The notes beneath the pieces are model-generated. The model did not search any database, was not told the origin of the DNA, and saw only the letters and a list, made by a program, of their open reading frames with translations. Positions 35,317 to 47,399 of a DNA stretch of 64,000 nt are shown here, one piece after another; position 1 is the stretch's first letter; each line of letters starts with the position of its first letter. A program made the translations under genes and the position numbers. The DNA comes from Pristionchus mayeri (taxonomy: Eukaryota; Nematoda; Chromadorea; Rhabditida; Neodiplogasteridae), in the NCBI GenBank assembly GCA_036245805.1, contig BTRK01000006.1, positions 17,640,365-17,704,364 on the forward strand. Reading direction: 5' to 3'.

Positions 35317-35750
35317 AGTGTTGAACGCTGTATATCTTTGAATTGACGACGGCGTGTAAACTATTCAAGAGAAAGTGGATAGAATGTTGAATACTTTTAC
35401 TATTCAGAAAATATCGCAAATGTTGCATCGGAAGATCGCATCTGTTCACGATCAGCGTGCAAAAACAGATCAGAAGGGCCGTTCATCAACATCTTAGCTA
35501 TGATAAAAAGATGGCAACTGCGCTATAGTTGCATCTTCTTGCCTGGTTTTTGCTTCTCACATGTCACCTGAGAAAGAGAGATCGAGATGAGAGGAATCGG
35601 ATGATCCCTCTCATTCACTCGAATTGCAACACTAGATAACATGCCTGAATTCCATTTTCTCATTAGCACCCAAGACTATTCTTGGTCGAGTCTCGATATT
35701 TCGAAATTACTAACTACTCAGTAGCACTACGACGCTAATAACTTACTTAT

Positions 35751-37667
35751 CACAGGTATCACGAGTCGGTGAAGCGAAGAGTGCCACTTCGCGAACAATT
35801 TTTTTCAAACCCATTTAAAATCAATCAAATTATAACGCTAAGTTAGTATAGGGACAAGATTACGAATGAACAAGGTCATTTGTCCCAGAGCCGGATTATA
35901 GGTATTTTCCGGTTCCAAAACCGGCTATACTGTATTTCAGCTCACAGAAGAGCTACAGGGATGGCATGGTACGCAAAATACGCGGAAAAATACGGCGATC
36001 AACTTTACTGTTGACCACTTTTTGATTGGATGCAAACCGAAAAAGTTTGCACTGAAAAATCAATTTCTGTTAAATAAATATATTTGGGTATCATGCAGGT
36101 GCGTTGCAGGGAATTTTATTACAGAATATTAAAGAAGAAGTCTACCTACATCTTACATAAAATAATCGTTCAAATCGAAGATGACTCAAATTTCCAAATA
36201 TACGATCAACTGTTGCTAACTCGAGGTGGGTAGCACAACATTTAGCCGTATTCGAAATGTTTCGGTCAGTCATGATCAGTTTTGATTATTTTAGAGTGTT
36301 TTTAAAATATCTACTCCTAATTCCACTAAAATAATCGCCAAAATTTATATTTTGGAACAATCGATTTCCGACTTGGTCGATTTTGGCCGATTTTGCGACC
36401 AGAAAAAGTGTTTCTGGTCGCAAAATCGGCCAAAATCGACCAAGTCGGAAATCGATTGTTCCAAAATATAAATTTTGGCGATTAGTTTAGTGGAATTAGG
36501 AGTAGATATTTTAAAAACACTCTAAAATAATCAAAACTGATCATGACTAGATAATATCCTCCAAAAACGCGACATCGAAGGGTCGCAAAAAGTTAAAATT
36601 CAAATTCTCAACAGGTTATGTTCAAACCATTCTTATTTGTGTACAAAAAATAAGTGCGAATGAGAATTGTGCTGAAAACACTTTTATTATAATCGTATTG
36701 ATAGTTTACAAATATTTCATTTTTCAAAATTCGAAATTTTCATAAATTTTTGAATCTCTCTTGTTACAGTGTTCAGTGTCGTTTTGAACTTCTCTAGGTT
36801 CAAAATATATTTACCCGTTTGAAATTTATAGATTCGATCAAAATGTACTGAGAATTTGAATTTTAACTTTTTGCGACCCTTCGATGTCGCGTTTTTGGAG
36901 GATATTATCTAGATAGAACGAGTGCAGAATTGGCATATGTGAAGTAATTCGGAGAGAATGCGAGTACTACTAAAAGTTTTACAAATAATATTGGGATGAA
37001 CGTTTTGATAATCACACTTTTTCTGGTCGCAAAATCGGCCAAAATCGACCAAGTCGGAAATCGATTGTTCCAAAATATAAATTTTGGCGATTATTTTAGT
37101 GGAATTAGCTGTAGATATTTTAAAAACACTCTAAAATAATCAAAACTGATCATGACTGACCGAAACATTTCGAATACGGCTAAATGTTGTGCTACCCACC
37201 TCGAGTTAGCAACAGTTGATCGTCTATTTGGCAATTTGAGTCATCTTCGATTTGAACGATTATTTTACGTATGATGTAGGTAGACTTCTTCTTTAATATT
37301 CTGCAATAAAATCCCCTGCAACGCACCTGCATGATACCCAAATATATTTATTTTTCGAACAGAAATTGATTTTTCAGTGCAAACTTTTTTGGTTTGCATC
37401 CAATCAAAAAGTGGTCAACAGTAAAGTTGATCACCCTATTTTTCCGCGTATTTTGCGCAGCGCGCCATCCCTGTAGCTCTTCTGTGAGCTGAAATACAGT
37501 ATAGCCGGTTTTGGAACCGGAAAATACCTATAATCCGGCTCTGGGACAAATGACCTTGTTCATTCGTAATCTTTTCCCTAGACTAACTTAACGTTATAAT
37601 TTAATCGATTTTAAATGGGTTTGAAAAAATTGTTCGTGGCTTCCTCCACTGACTCGTGATACCTGTG
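35751..37667. mobile_element. Compound foldback element, 1.9 kb
   Basis: CACAGGTATCACGAGTC at 35751 is mirrored at 37651-37667. Arms of about 640 bp share AAAATCAATTTCTGTT, CTCGAGGTGGGTAGCACAAC and AAATCGATTGTTCC-type blocks. Inside, 36268-36545 is itself a hairpin (GATCAGTTTTGATTATTTTA against its complement), and the same inner-arm sequence occurs a third time at 37019-37160. A separate MITE is nested at 36550-36909. It separates two helical-family genes that point away from each other (35173 minus, 37741 plus). Confidence 0.8.
36550..36909. mobile_element. 360 bp MITE nested in the foldback
   Basis: GATAATATCCTCCAAAAACG at 36550 is mirrored at 36890-36909, both flanked by TA. The inverted repeats are near-perfect for about 60 bp, to AAATTCAAATTCTCA. 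No coding sequence. Confidence 0.85.
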
Positions 37668-37740
37668 TTATATTACTCGCTCGTAGTTCATAGCTTTCCG
37701 GTATTTAAATGCTATGTGAAAACCTCTCTAAATTCCAGCT

Positions 37741-40137
37741 ATGCTCATCCCCCTCGCTCTCCTCGTCACTTATCTGGGACTATCATCAGCAGTCCCCTCC
37801 TCCTCTCCGAATGCCTCCATCGACTACTCGATCGAAGCGCGCAAATTCTTCGGAGAAGCCATTGAAGCGTACATGCACGGGAAGAATGCTGAACGAGAGT
37901 GCTTGTATTGGGGTGTCCGGAAAGTTCGTATAATGCTTCGGAAAAAAGTCAGTTCGCGATCAAATGCAGTGATTGCGCAATCTGTTTGTCAACAATGTCA
38001 TTCTGATCATTCTGACGTTGAGTAGTGAGAGGATTTAATCAGTCTCCTAGTTGCTACATTGATTCTTGTGATGGACTCCCATCTCTACCTCCGAGCAGTT
38101 TTACTTCATTACTACCGTCTTGGCCGATCCGTGAAGGAGGCCCACTCTGCCCTGGCCCAGTCGGAAGGAGCTGACGCCCCCTCCATACCCTTCTGCTATA
38201 AGTGGTTCTCCCGCTTCAAGAAAGGGGAGTTTGGAATCGATGATCAACCCCGCTCTGGACGCCCTCCCTCCCTCGATCAGCCTCTCGTTCTCCGCACACT
38301 GAAGCGCAAGCCCATGGCCAGTGTGCGTGAGTTGAAGAAGGATACTGGTACTCCCAGATCAACGGTGTCCGACATCCTGCATCGATCTGGTAAGAAGCCG
38401 AAACTTCCACACGTGATTCCCCATGACCTCTCCCCCGAAAAGCTGAAAAATCGTGTTCAAGTCTGTCGGGAATTACTCCATCGTAGATCCAATCTTCGAT
38501 GGGTCAATTCCATCATCGCTACAGATGAGAAGTGGATCACGTACGATAACCCTGTGAGGAGACTGCAATGGGTGGATGCAGATGAGAAGCCCACGCCCGT
38601 CCCGAAGAAGGAAGAGCACGGAAAGAAGGAACTCCTCTGCTTCTTCTTCTCAGTGCTCGGTCCCATCTACTGGGAGATCCTCGCCCCCTGGCACCAGCAT
38701 CAATGCCGACCTCTTCTCTAAACAACTGGAAGATGTCGCGATCAGAGTCCCTCCCAGACTCCTGAACCAGGGCAAAATTCTTCTTCTGATGGACAATGCT
38801 CGCCCACATCGAGCGAAGATGACCCAGAAGAAAATGGACGAGCTGAAGATCGAGAGGATTCCCCATCCACCGTATTCCCCGGATCTCTCCCCATGCGACT
38901 ACCACTGCTTCCGCTCTCTCTCTGACTTCTGCAAAGGAAAGAAGTTCAAGAATCGAGATGAAGTTGTGAGGGCTTTCGTGAACTGGGCGGTCTCGAAAAA
39001 ACCCGCATTCTGGAAGAGAGGAATCGAGACCCTGCCCAATCGCTGAAGGGAGGTAGTGAGAAAGAAGGGGGCATACATTAGTCACTGAGAATTGGAAAGC
39101 ATTGAATAAAAAATAAAAACAAAAAATTATACGAACTTTCCGGACACCCCAATATTTTTAAAGGCAAGGTCAGCAAATTATTTTTCTTCAAGGGCTGCCG
39201 AGGAACCGAAGTAGTAGCAGAAAAGCTTCTTTGCAGTGTTTGATGTTCTGTACGAGAAGGCGGTCCAGTTCGTGCCCGGAGTTGCGAAGCACCGTCAGGT
39301 CGTGGAATTGAGGGACGTCTTTATCGAGCGATTCAACAAGGACGGCAAGGTGAGGTATAATTGTTCGTCTTCACTGAACGACTCCGCATTTCGGATATGT
39401 GGATTGTTACCAGACATTACCAGACATGATATTAGAATGTGTAAAACTACGTAGTAACTGCAGCGGTTCGTACGAATTTACCCTTCGTACGCCATGGATA
39501 GGGACGTCGAACGAGAAGTGGAGAGGAGGCGAGAAGGATTATTTTCACTTATTCATGCATTTACTCATTTTTCGTTTGGGATAGATAATCAGAAATTAAT
39601 ATTAGAGGGCGTGCAATACACGGACTTTCTATTACACATCGGAAAATAAACTCACAGGTTACCATAATATCATATTTCAGAGTGAATTCGCTGAATGAAG
39701 AGGCGTCACAGTTCTGGAAGCAGGTACTGCATCATCATTTTATTCAACTTCTCAACTATAATCATTATTTCATCTACAGGTCAAGCACACCCAGAAGCCC
39801 ACTCCCATCCTTGGCGAATTCTCCCACACGGTATCTTTGACTAACAAGAAAAAATTAATGAATAATATCTTCAAAAATTGTTTTGTGTTCAGTGAAAAGT
39901 CCTTAATTTCTTCATCACTCCATCTTTCAGTCCAAATTCTTCCGCGCCTGGTTCGACGCGCTCTCTCCCTCTGCTCAGTCCTCTCTCTCCTCCCAGTTCG
40001 CGTTCTTCGGTAAAATGGACGAAATCGAGGCAATGGTCAAGGAGTTCGACGTTCTCGTCATTCATCTCATGGAAGCTTGCAAATCACTCCCTGGACTCAG
40101 CGATTGCGAATTTCTTAGAAATCTAGTGAAGAACTAA
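37741..40137 (+). CDS. Helical-family secreted protein with mariner in its first intron
   Basis: ATG at 37741 follows CCAG and opens a signal peptide (MLIPLALLVTYLGLSSAVPS) and YSIEARKFFGEAIEAYMHG. After about 37899 a mariner (37908-39152) intervenes. Exons then continue: 39237-39349 (VFDVLYEKAVQFVPGVAKH), 39681-39723 (NSLNEEASQFWKQ), 39780-39830 (VKHTQKPTPILGEFSH) and 39931-40137 (RAWFDALSPSAQSSLSSQF .. ACKSLPGLSDCEFLRNLVKN, stop TAA). The last exon carries two Cys, like the final exon of 20940-22077. The donor of exon 1 is unclear (GAGA|GTGC); the transposon may have damaged it. An exon matching DINDFAPAED of the 32 kb copy is not seen. A single long last exon distinguishes this branch from the seven-exon branch. 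Confidence 0.65.
37908..39152. mobile_element. Mariner element, 1245 bp
   Basis: TTGGGGTGTCCGGAAAGTTCG at 37908 is mirrored at 39132-39152 with TA on both sides (37906-37907, 39153-39154). It has the usual mariner length and holds one transposase gene. It lies within or beside the first donor region of the host gene. Confidence 0.92.
38071..39046 (+). pseudogene. Mariner DD34D transposase, single frameshift
   Basis: Mariner transposase in two frames, 38071 to about 38690 and about 38690 to 39046. The first carries two helix-turn-helix regions (YKWFSRFKKGEFGIDDQPR with the linker SGRPPS, then RSTVSDILHR) and the catalytic ATDEKW. The second carries LLMDNARPH and PPYSPDLSPCDYHCFRSL; 34 residues lie between the second and third Asp, the DD34D spacing of mariner. 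A one-base length change in the C-run CTCGCCCCCTGGC near 38680 breaks the frame. The rest looks intact, so the copy was recently active. About 325 residues, close to the usual 345. Confidence 0.9.
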
Positions 40138-41000
40138 TCGATGTTTTCGCTACACTTGTAATAGATTGTATTTTGCCAAAATATTCTGTGTTGAGCATTT
40201 CCATATTACAGCGAAAATAAAGATGCGTGGTATTCAGAATATTCACAGATGATGCAGCAGTGGGCACATGTCCGCTCTTGCACACGCGTTGCCTCTTTAG
40301 GGCAGAAACCGTCCAGACACCGCTTAATGACTAATTGATAAGGAACAGTTTCGTTGCTCGAAGAAGCTGGTGTCTCGACGAAATTTCGTCTTTCAAATAT
40401 ATGCTGCGAATTAATCTATGCGAATGAATGAAATTCGCATAACGCGAATGAAATTCGAGAAGGGATGTAAAAATAAGACAATGTGACTTTTCAAACGCAT
40501 ATTCGGGATCAGGAAAGCAGGCGTTACTTTATTCTCATCTTATTAAGAACTCATTAATATCACGCAATTCATGAGAGAATCGAGCTAAAACCGCCATTCT
40601 TGGGAATGGAGGGAAATTCGTGAAATGAGTTCTAGCCGGATTTGGGCATCCTGAGGGATGTCTAATGTCTGATACTCCCCCAAAGTCTCATTGTCTAGAT
40701 TTCATTTTGGACTTCATCGCACCGGGCCGGATCTTGGCACCTCCCACTTTGAGAGCTAATATCCCGGTTAGAGTGGCAGATAGAGCAAAATTGACCTCTG
40801 AGTGACCCCGGCTCATTTTTCGAGCTCTATAGATCTATCTAACTCAGATCATGAGAATGTTCAGTTAAACCATGCTACATTCAATGTCAATTTTCTCGAA
40901 AACGAATGGAAAGGAGCAGCTAAATTTTAAGGGTGAATGCATCTGAACGAGAGCTGTCGAATGAGGTACTTGCGATGAAAATACGGGCACGGCTGTGAAA
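40138..41000. other. Downstream region duplicated at 49.2-49.6 kb
   Basis: No gene seen. TTTCGTTGCTCGAAGAAG (40347) matches TTTCATTGCTCGAAGAAG at 49346, so this belongs to the duplicated block. Confidence 0.5.
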
Positions 41001-41450
41001 CTTTTGCATTGTAAACTTTCCCGGATCGTTTGAACTTTCAAGAAGAATAAAGAATTTAAGAACATAGAGCAGATGAAACTGACTTATCCCGCTGGAAATG
41101 TGTAGGAGAAGAAATGGGAGAGGAGAATGCATCGAACTAACGACCGAGACTAATGACATTCGCCGATCCGATGGGCAGCACTTTTTGCCAGTACAGATCT
41201 GGGTCTCTCCAACTTCCATTCTCTTTCACTTTCTCTAACATAGAACTGCGTGTGGTCATTAGCCCTTTTTGCAACTGCGCTCTCGCAGTACTAATACTGG
41301 TCAAACAGGCGCATTCGGTCACTACTTTTGAGAAAACGAAGAAGATTTAGTCGACTCGAACTAAAAAAAAACAGCTGTTCCTCTCTCGAAGTTTCAAATA
41401 AAATGTTTCGTTACATTCAACAAAAGAAAACCGATACTTTGGAAACGAGT
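41001..41450. repeat. Duplicated noncoding segment, copy 1 (partner 50320-50720)
   Basis: GAAACTGACTTATCCCGCTGG, CATCGAACTAACGACCGAG and CTAATACTGGTC appear in the same order and spacing at 50355, 50410 and 50572. Noncoding by inspection. The copies have diverged by perhaps a tenth. Confidence 0.8.
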
Positions 41451-41600
41451 TATCAGGCTGATGCAAAAGTTTTTGCCGATTTGACATTGATTTTCAATTA
41501 AGTTTCCTGATTCAGCGATCATTGAGGGACGCTTCTACACAAGGGCGCTACTATCTATCAGGTTGAGCATAAAGTTTTGCGCGATATTGACTAAAGTGCA
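41451..41600. mobile_element. Two mariner-type terminal repeats without partners
   Basis: TATCAGGCTGATGCAAAAG at about 41451 and TATCAGGTTGAGCATAAAG at about 41558 have the TCAGGYTG start seen on mariner ends here. No transposase or matching opposite ends were recognised. Confidence 0.45.
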
Positions 41601-43354
41601 TCCTGACATCTACCATCGTCCGTTGTTGCCCAATCAACTAAGATCTTTTAGTGCTAGATATGGGCATTTATACTCTCTTTAGCGCACACTACCGTAGATC
41701 TGTCCCAGCAAAGAAAATAAAACAGCGATGTAGCGAACTTCATGTGGCTAACCAACGACATGACTTTTCAAATGATTATAATTTCTTTTAGATTGGAGAT
41801 AGGACCCTATGCTAACCACAGTTGTAAAGCATGACTGGCATATATTGTACTGGTAATGTTGAGACTGATCAGCCCTAAAGGACCTATTAGAAATAAGCGC
41901 GGAATAAGAATTTGAGTTTTCATGACGATTGTCAAGATAAGTTTTTGGGGTAATGTGTCTATGCCGATAGTTCTTGGGGTTTCAATTATTTATGAATGTG
42001 AACTACCTTTCTAATACAAGCCAAAATTCCATTTGGGAGAGAATGCGGATCTCCATTCATGAACAGGGTTTTTCGGATTTTAGGTATCTAATGTAGAACA
42101 TCGAAATACACACTTTTGCCTTTTTTGTGATAGCCACGCTACTTTTTCTAGGGTGAGCCGTGCCTGAAGACCCTCCATATCAGCGTTTTCGACATTTTCG
42201 TTGAAAAATAATTCAGGTGCAAATGTCACTTTTTTAGATGAGAAAGCCAAGTGGGCTCTTAAATATCGTTGCAATAGAGAACCCTATAAGTATTGATAAC
42301 AGCGCCCATAGGTAGCTGCCAGTCTCGTTAATCCGCGAAACAGGTGATCTGATCGATAGAACTCGATAGAACTTTTTTTTTATAAGTACCCGCACTGTAT
42401 AATATAAATTAATTAATTAATTTTACATGTTACTTTGGAATATACATATGACAACAGTTCATGCATATCGACAACGTTTATCACCGGCTCATTTCGAAAC
42501 TGGTCAGTGAGATTATTCTCAATTCAGACAATATTCTCACAGGAGTCGAATGATAAGATACCAAGGGTAGGGTGTCGTGAGCAAAATATTTGCAGCGCAT
42601 TGAAGGAAAACATTCTCCTCAACTTTCATAATTCGTAATGAATTTCAAACAGGACGAGGTGGCACGATCACTCCTACCACGGATTTCGCAAGGACTGTTC
42701 CAATGGAAAACAATAATCTTCCAATATTTGCGTCGCCGGCCAAAATGTCGTAATCACGTATGGTCTGTCCGGCCATTACAAACAATAAAAGATAAGGATT
42801 GCCATTTAATGCTTTGTTTTGGCTATGATGCCCATTTCTGTCGAATGCCCCCGTATTACCACGGCTGCCATTAATACTATCATCACTACCACTACTAATT
42901 CAAAATCACCACTCCTTCGTCCGCCCTATTAATATTTATATCTGTTAGCCCTTTTCAATCCTTCTATGCTTGCGTGATAAATATTGCGATTCGTAAAGTT
43001 TTTTAATTGTAGTCAGTAGTAATTATTTAGGAAAATATTTATATAACTCCATTTATTCCTTCTCATTTACTCAAATGTTTGTTCAATTTCAATTGTACGC
43101 GATACAATACACTACTCCGTTAATATTGCAGATGAGGGAGACCGGTGCCCTCTTTCCTATGCTCTTTGTTGGCCTCTCCAACATCACTAATAAAAAGTTC
43201 GCAAAAATTGCTGATGACTTGTGCGTTGTTCAACTACTAAGCTTCTGCGTCCCAATATTGGCACGAGACAAAAAAACAGAGTATGCGAATTCCACTTTAT
43301 ATCAATTGCTGATATCCGGTGCATTGATGATCGATGCTTCAGGCATCAATACGA
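41601..43354. other. No supported gene
   Basis: AT-rich sequence. A reading piece at 43133-43260 (MRETGALFPMLFVGLSNITN) may be an upstream exon of the transporter remnant below, but its link is not established. Confidence 0.35.
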
Positions 43355-46300
43355 AATGAGAATTCGAAGCTGGATAATAATAGGAATTGTTTCGTTCAGT
43401 ATTGGAGGAATGTCCAATTTCGCTTCAACTTATCCAGCTGAGTCAACGGTTAGCCACTCTGAAATCCATTTGCTACTGATTTTCTAGGAAGAGCTGCTAA
43501 TGTTCATCAATTCTACATTTCCCCACAGTGGCACCACCTTTCACGAGGTATTTTCATCAGACAATGAAAATAATAATAAACTAAAGAATCTACTAAATTG
43601 GCTTCATAATTGGACACCGTACGCGGCTGGGTTTTCAACGAAGGCCAGTTTTATCAATATTTAGTGCTGCAAAAAAGTAATAACAATCGATTCCAATTCT
43701 GTGAAATTATCATGTTTCAGTTTATTCCTGATTTTGGTCAGAAAAGGACTCTGCAAGCGTCACTAACAGGATTGGCTATATCGTGCACGTGCTCCCTCAT
43801 TGCAGTTTTATCTCCGCAGGTACAATAGTTTTATCCCATTCTCCATTTGGGCTGCTGTTCTGCGTAGATTGATTTTTTCGTGCGAGTTGTAGGAACACAT
43901 GTGAAGATAATCGGAAATAGTACCCAAGGAAGGAAAACACACCAAAAATAACTTACATAACAGTGAGCAAACTGGCAAGGATGGATTCTCATATTATCGA
44001 GAATATGCATTGTATTCTTCGCTGCTCTTGGTTTCGATGCAACTGCGACGTTTTGTGGAGATATCTGGTACCAGATTCTTTTGAAAATCCTAGTACAAGC
44101 ACCGTTTTCACTTATCAATAAAAATTGTTGGCAACATCCAACAAAATGAATTTTCGTTGAGAATGATAGGGAAATAAAGACAATCACCGTTGACGAATTT
44201 GTGACCGCGAAGTCCCGCGAGTCCACTCGAGCAGATGGGATGCACAATTACATTTACCTTTAGTTCACGAGATAAACTCCCCCGTGTTACAATCCTATCG
44301 ATATTCACTCTGACAATGGGGCAAATCTCGGGAGGATTCCTTGCTAACCTTATGGTGAGTAATTTATTCACGACTTTGGCTTCCGACTCACACGTTCCTT
44401 ATTGTTCCTGATAAAGTAGCGCTCAAAACTATCGGAACACCTTTTTGAGTTTGTTGTAACTTTTAGCCCAGCAAAGTCACCATTCTGATATACTAAGGCA
44501 CGATGTAACAAATTTATTGGAGAATACGAGCATGATATGACGGAATGAACTCTGATAACCCAAAGTCCATCTATGGACTATTATTGCTTAGTGATGATGC
44601 AATAAAATTATACTTTTTCAAAACGGCGTTATTCATAGATGGATTTTTTTCACGCTTACCAAACATACTGAGACTGGCGATATGACTGAGACCTACCCAG
44701 AATTTTTTTTGAAGTTGCTGCTCGGTCGCACCTTTGGTGCTGCAAAAACAGAGTAATTTCAGAACGACCACGTTGAGCGACTGTGGTGGTTGTTCCTCCC
44801 ACCTCTTGTTGTCGTACTTATCGCGTTCATTGTAATTTCCATCTCTCCAAAATCTCCTCAATCGATCCTCAGGTGCCATTTTTTAAGTGTTAATGTGAGT
44901 TAATGTTTTCAGAATTGTGCCTGACTCACCCTCAGTTAATGACGTCACAAATACGAAGAAGTCATCCAAATTCTATCTGAAGAACATGAACAATGGTGAA
45001 TTCTTTCGCTTTCGCATTCGTTGCTATGTTTGAATATTTAAGATGAGGAATTGGATCATTATTATACGTCAAAGAAGAGGTAAATGATATTTTTTTGTAT
45101 TTCAAAACTAGCTTGTCGAGATTATATTTTTAAATTAATGATATAATATCAGCATACTTACAAATTAACGGATATTAAGGTTACTATGGAGAAGCAACAA
45201 AAGTCGACTCTTGAATCTGAAACGGAAATTCTTCGATTTGGAAGCTGGGAGGTGAGTATCGAATAATTACTTACTGTACGAAAAAATTCGTTGCAGGTGA
45301 ATAATGAGCTCGCTCGCAAGGGCCTCTCTAAAGTATATTCATTCTACCTGGTTAGCGTTGCAGATTTTCTTACTAAATAATAAAATATCTCAGTACTCTC
45401 CGTGCAAGGTTTATAATATAAGAAAGTGATTTGTTATCGTATTTATGGTCGCAATGGCTGGAATTGGAAGTAAGGCCCTTGTTTGTATTTTTAAGTCAAA
45501 TATTTGTAATTTTTTATTATTTAGTTCAAATCGATACTGTAAAGGATATGCTAAAACCTACCACGCCAAAACTGATACTCGATATTCTCCCATCATGCAT
45601 CTACTTCATGATAATAGTAAGCGCTCCAAACAAATTCTAAATCCGGAAGCCGGAAGACCATCAGAAAGTGTTGTAAAATTTACAGATAATAACAATTTTG
45701 TTCGCTGGAATTCGGTCGTCTCACGCCCTACAAGCGAAGTTCATTGTTGGAATGATGTTTCAAATTGCATTTGAAGGATACATCGCTATCATAATGGGAA
45801 GGCCAGATTCGGTATATTTTCACTCGTGTTTCCAATTTTACGTTGTTTTACTGTTAGTAAGCATTAAATATCACATGGAAATAAGGAAGTAGTGTTAGTT
45901 CTGATTGGACCATTTCCCGAATATAGTCCATGCAGAATTACAACTCTTTCTATATTTTTCTTCGCTATATCATGTGCACTAACGCCATAAACATTAAACC
46001 CGAATTTAGTCATACAATAATTCGTACTGTTTAATAGTGAGCGAACTATGAGCGATTTTAAGTAAGGCATTCAGGATACAAAGAACATCTGGCTTGCATT
46101 ATTCTTCATGATATTCGGCATAATTTATTGCTCGAGTATGTTACGACAAATATAGAGTGCAATACGATTATGTTTTCAGGCACTTTACCCGCTGCAATTT
46201 TGATCGTTCACAATTTCTCGACTAATGAGAAGGGAACATCCTGGTTCGCAGCCGCATTCTACTTGAGGTGCAGCACAAAAGACCATCAAATCATGATTAA

Positions 46301-46441
46301 TTGTTTCTTTAGCAAATTGCTATGCAAATTCCTGTTTCCATGGCTCGTGCTTTCCGAAGTCCTCTCTAAAGCGTGGGCATACTACGTGCTTTTCGAAGCA
46401 ATTCCCTCTCTATTGTGGATTTATCTTCTCTATGTAGTCCT
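43355..46441 (+). pseudogene. Major-facilitator transporter gene, SLC2/SLC22-like, probably decayed
   Basis: Exon-like pieces in order: 43355-43448 (WIIIGIVSFSIGGMSNFAST, TM1), about 43491-43559 (ELLMFINSTFPHSGTTFHE), about 43719-43819 (DFGQKRTLQASLTGLAISCT; DFGQKRT sits where the GxxxDRxGRR loop occurs), about 44253-44353 (LPRVTILSIFTLTMGQISGG), about 44914-44997 (IVPDSPSVNDV, like the ESP segment before the central loop), about 45154-45252, about 45686-45811 (HALQAKFIVGMMFQIAFEGY), 46074 onward (NIWLALFFMIFGIIYCSS), about 46181-46268 (LPAAILIVHNFSTNEKGTSW) and about 46313-46441 (IPSLLWIYLLYVVL). The order and hydrophobicity fit a 12-TM sugar or organic-ion transporter. Several expected segments are missing and a Tc1-like relic sits in the middle, so it is likely a pseudogene. 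Confidence 0.5.
44419..44880. mobile_element. Tc1-like transposon relic
   Basis: After a TA, GCGCTCAAAACTATCGGAAC then a TTTGTTGTAACTTTTAG stretch resembles the Tc1 terminal layout (short repeat followed by a TGTAACTTTT run). On the minus strand (44571-44879) a short reading stretch includes RWEEQPPQSLNV, comparable to the C-terminal transposase segment with its PPQSPDLNP motif. I did not find the second terminus. Confidence 0.45.
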
Positions 46442-47075
46442 GGTAAGTGAAATAGATATCAGACCTCTGATGAGAGAATTGGGACAACAAGACAACAAGT
46501 TGACATATAACACCCAACAAGTTGACATATAAAATATAAAAATTTCAGGGTTTTTTTTTCAGAGTTGGGTTTTGCTAGTTTGTTATCACCAAATTGGATG
46601 TTGCAGCTGCAGCAGGCTTCTAAAATTTGGGGCAGGACGGCACTTGTTAATGAGGACTCCTACAAAAACTGATGTTTATGTTGATTGAAGTATTTATACT
46701 ATCATATGAATGTCGCTAGACCCGTTCTTTTTTGTGCGTCCTGAAAGTCTCCAATACCGACAAATATCCCGTAACATGCTGCACGGTTTACTCTCCGTGA
46801 AACTGAATTCTGAATACGTGGATTCGAATACCAGGGATGGAAAAATTTATTTTTCAAATTCTGAATTAAAATGAAATCATATAATATTAGGCTGTGAAGA
46901 AAGTAATGTTAGATTTGGATAAAGATGTATGAGCACGCCTAAAATCCTTTTCCTTATCGTTCTCAAGCAAGCTCGGAGGCACATAATAGGGGTTTTCTTG
47001 TTCAATATATTGAACTTAAACAAAATGATATAATATATTGCTCAATAACTTGCCACGTTAGCAAAACACATGTTT
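46442..47075. other. No gene seen; one mariner-like end
   Basis: ATTAGGCTGTGAAGAAAGTAA at about 46888 has the start type of mariner ends but no partner. AT-rich otherwise. Confidence 0.35.
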
Positions 47076-47152
47076 TCCTCCACTGGAATTCGAACCCACG
47101 ATATTTGGAGTTCAGTTTCACTGAGATTAAAACGTGCAACCCGTTACTGGAT
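47076..47152 (-). ncRNA. tRNA-derived relic (B-box present)
   Basis: On the minus strand GTGGGTTCGAATTCCAG contains a consensus B box and T loop (GGTTCGA), preceded by a longer spacer as in Leu/Ser tRNAs. The acceptor stem does not close (3' side TGGAGGA has no 5' partner) and the A box is poor, so this is a tRNA pseudogene or SINE head rather than a working tRNA. Confidence 0.35.
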
Positions 47153-47399
47153 ATTCGTCGGCCTTAGAGAACTGTTTTAGATGTTGATCATGCGGCCACG
47201 CCTCATGATTTAAATCTAAAACAACAGTTTTGTTCTAGTCTAGTCAACCACTGATTGGAAACATAAGAAGCAAAAACATACGAAGCAAATTTTCGAAAAT
47301 TTGAATGTCAACTGGAAATGGCGATTTGTCCCGATTCTTTCGTAAGGTATCTTATATAAAACATAAAGAATTTTATATAATGAAAAAATATTTGATTGC

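Noticed and set aside
35751..37667. Large virus-like or Maverick/Helitron element
   Set aside because: No coding capacity and no Helitron ends; inverted arms explain the sequence.
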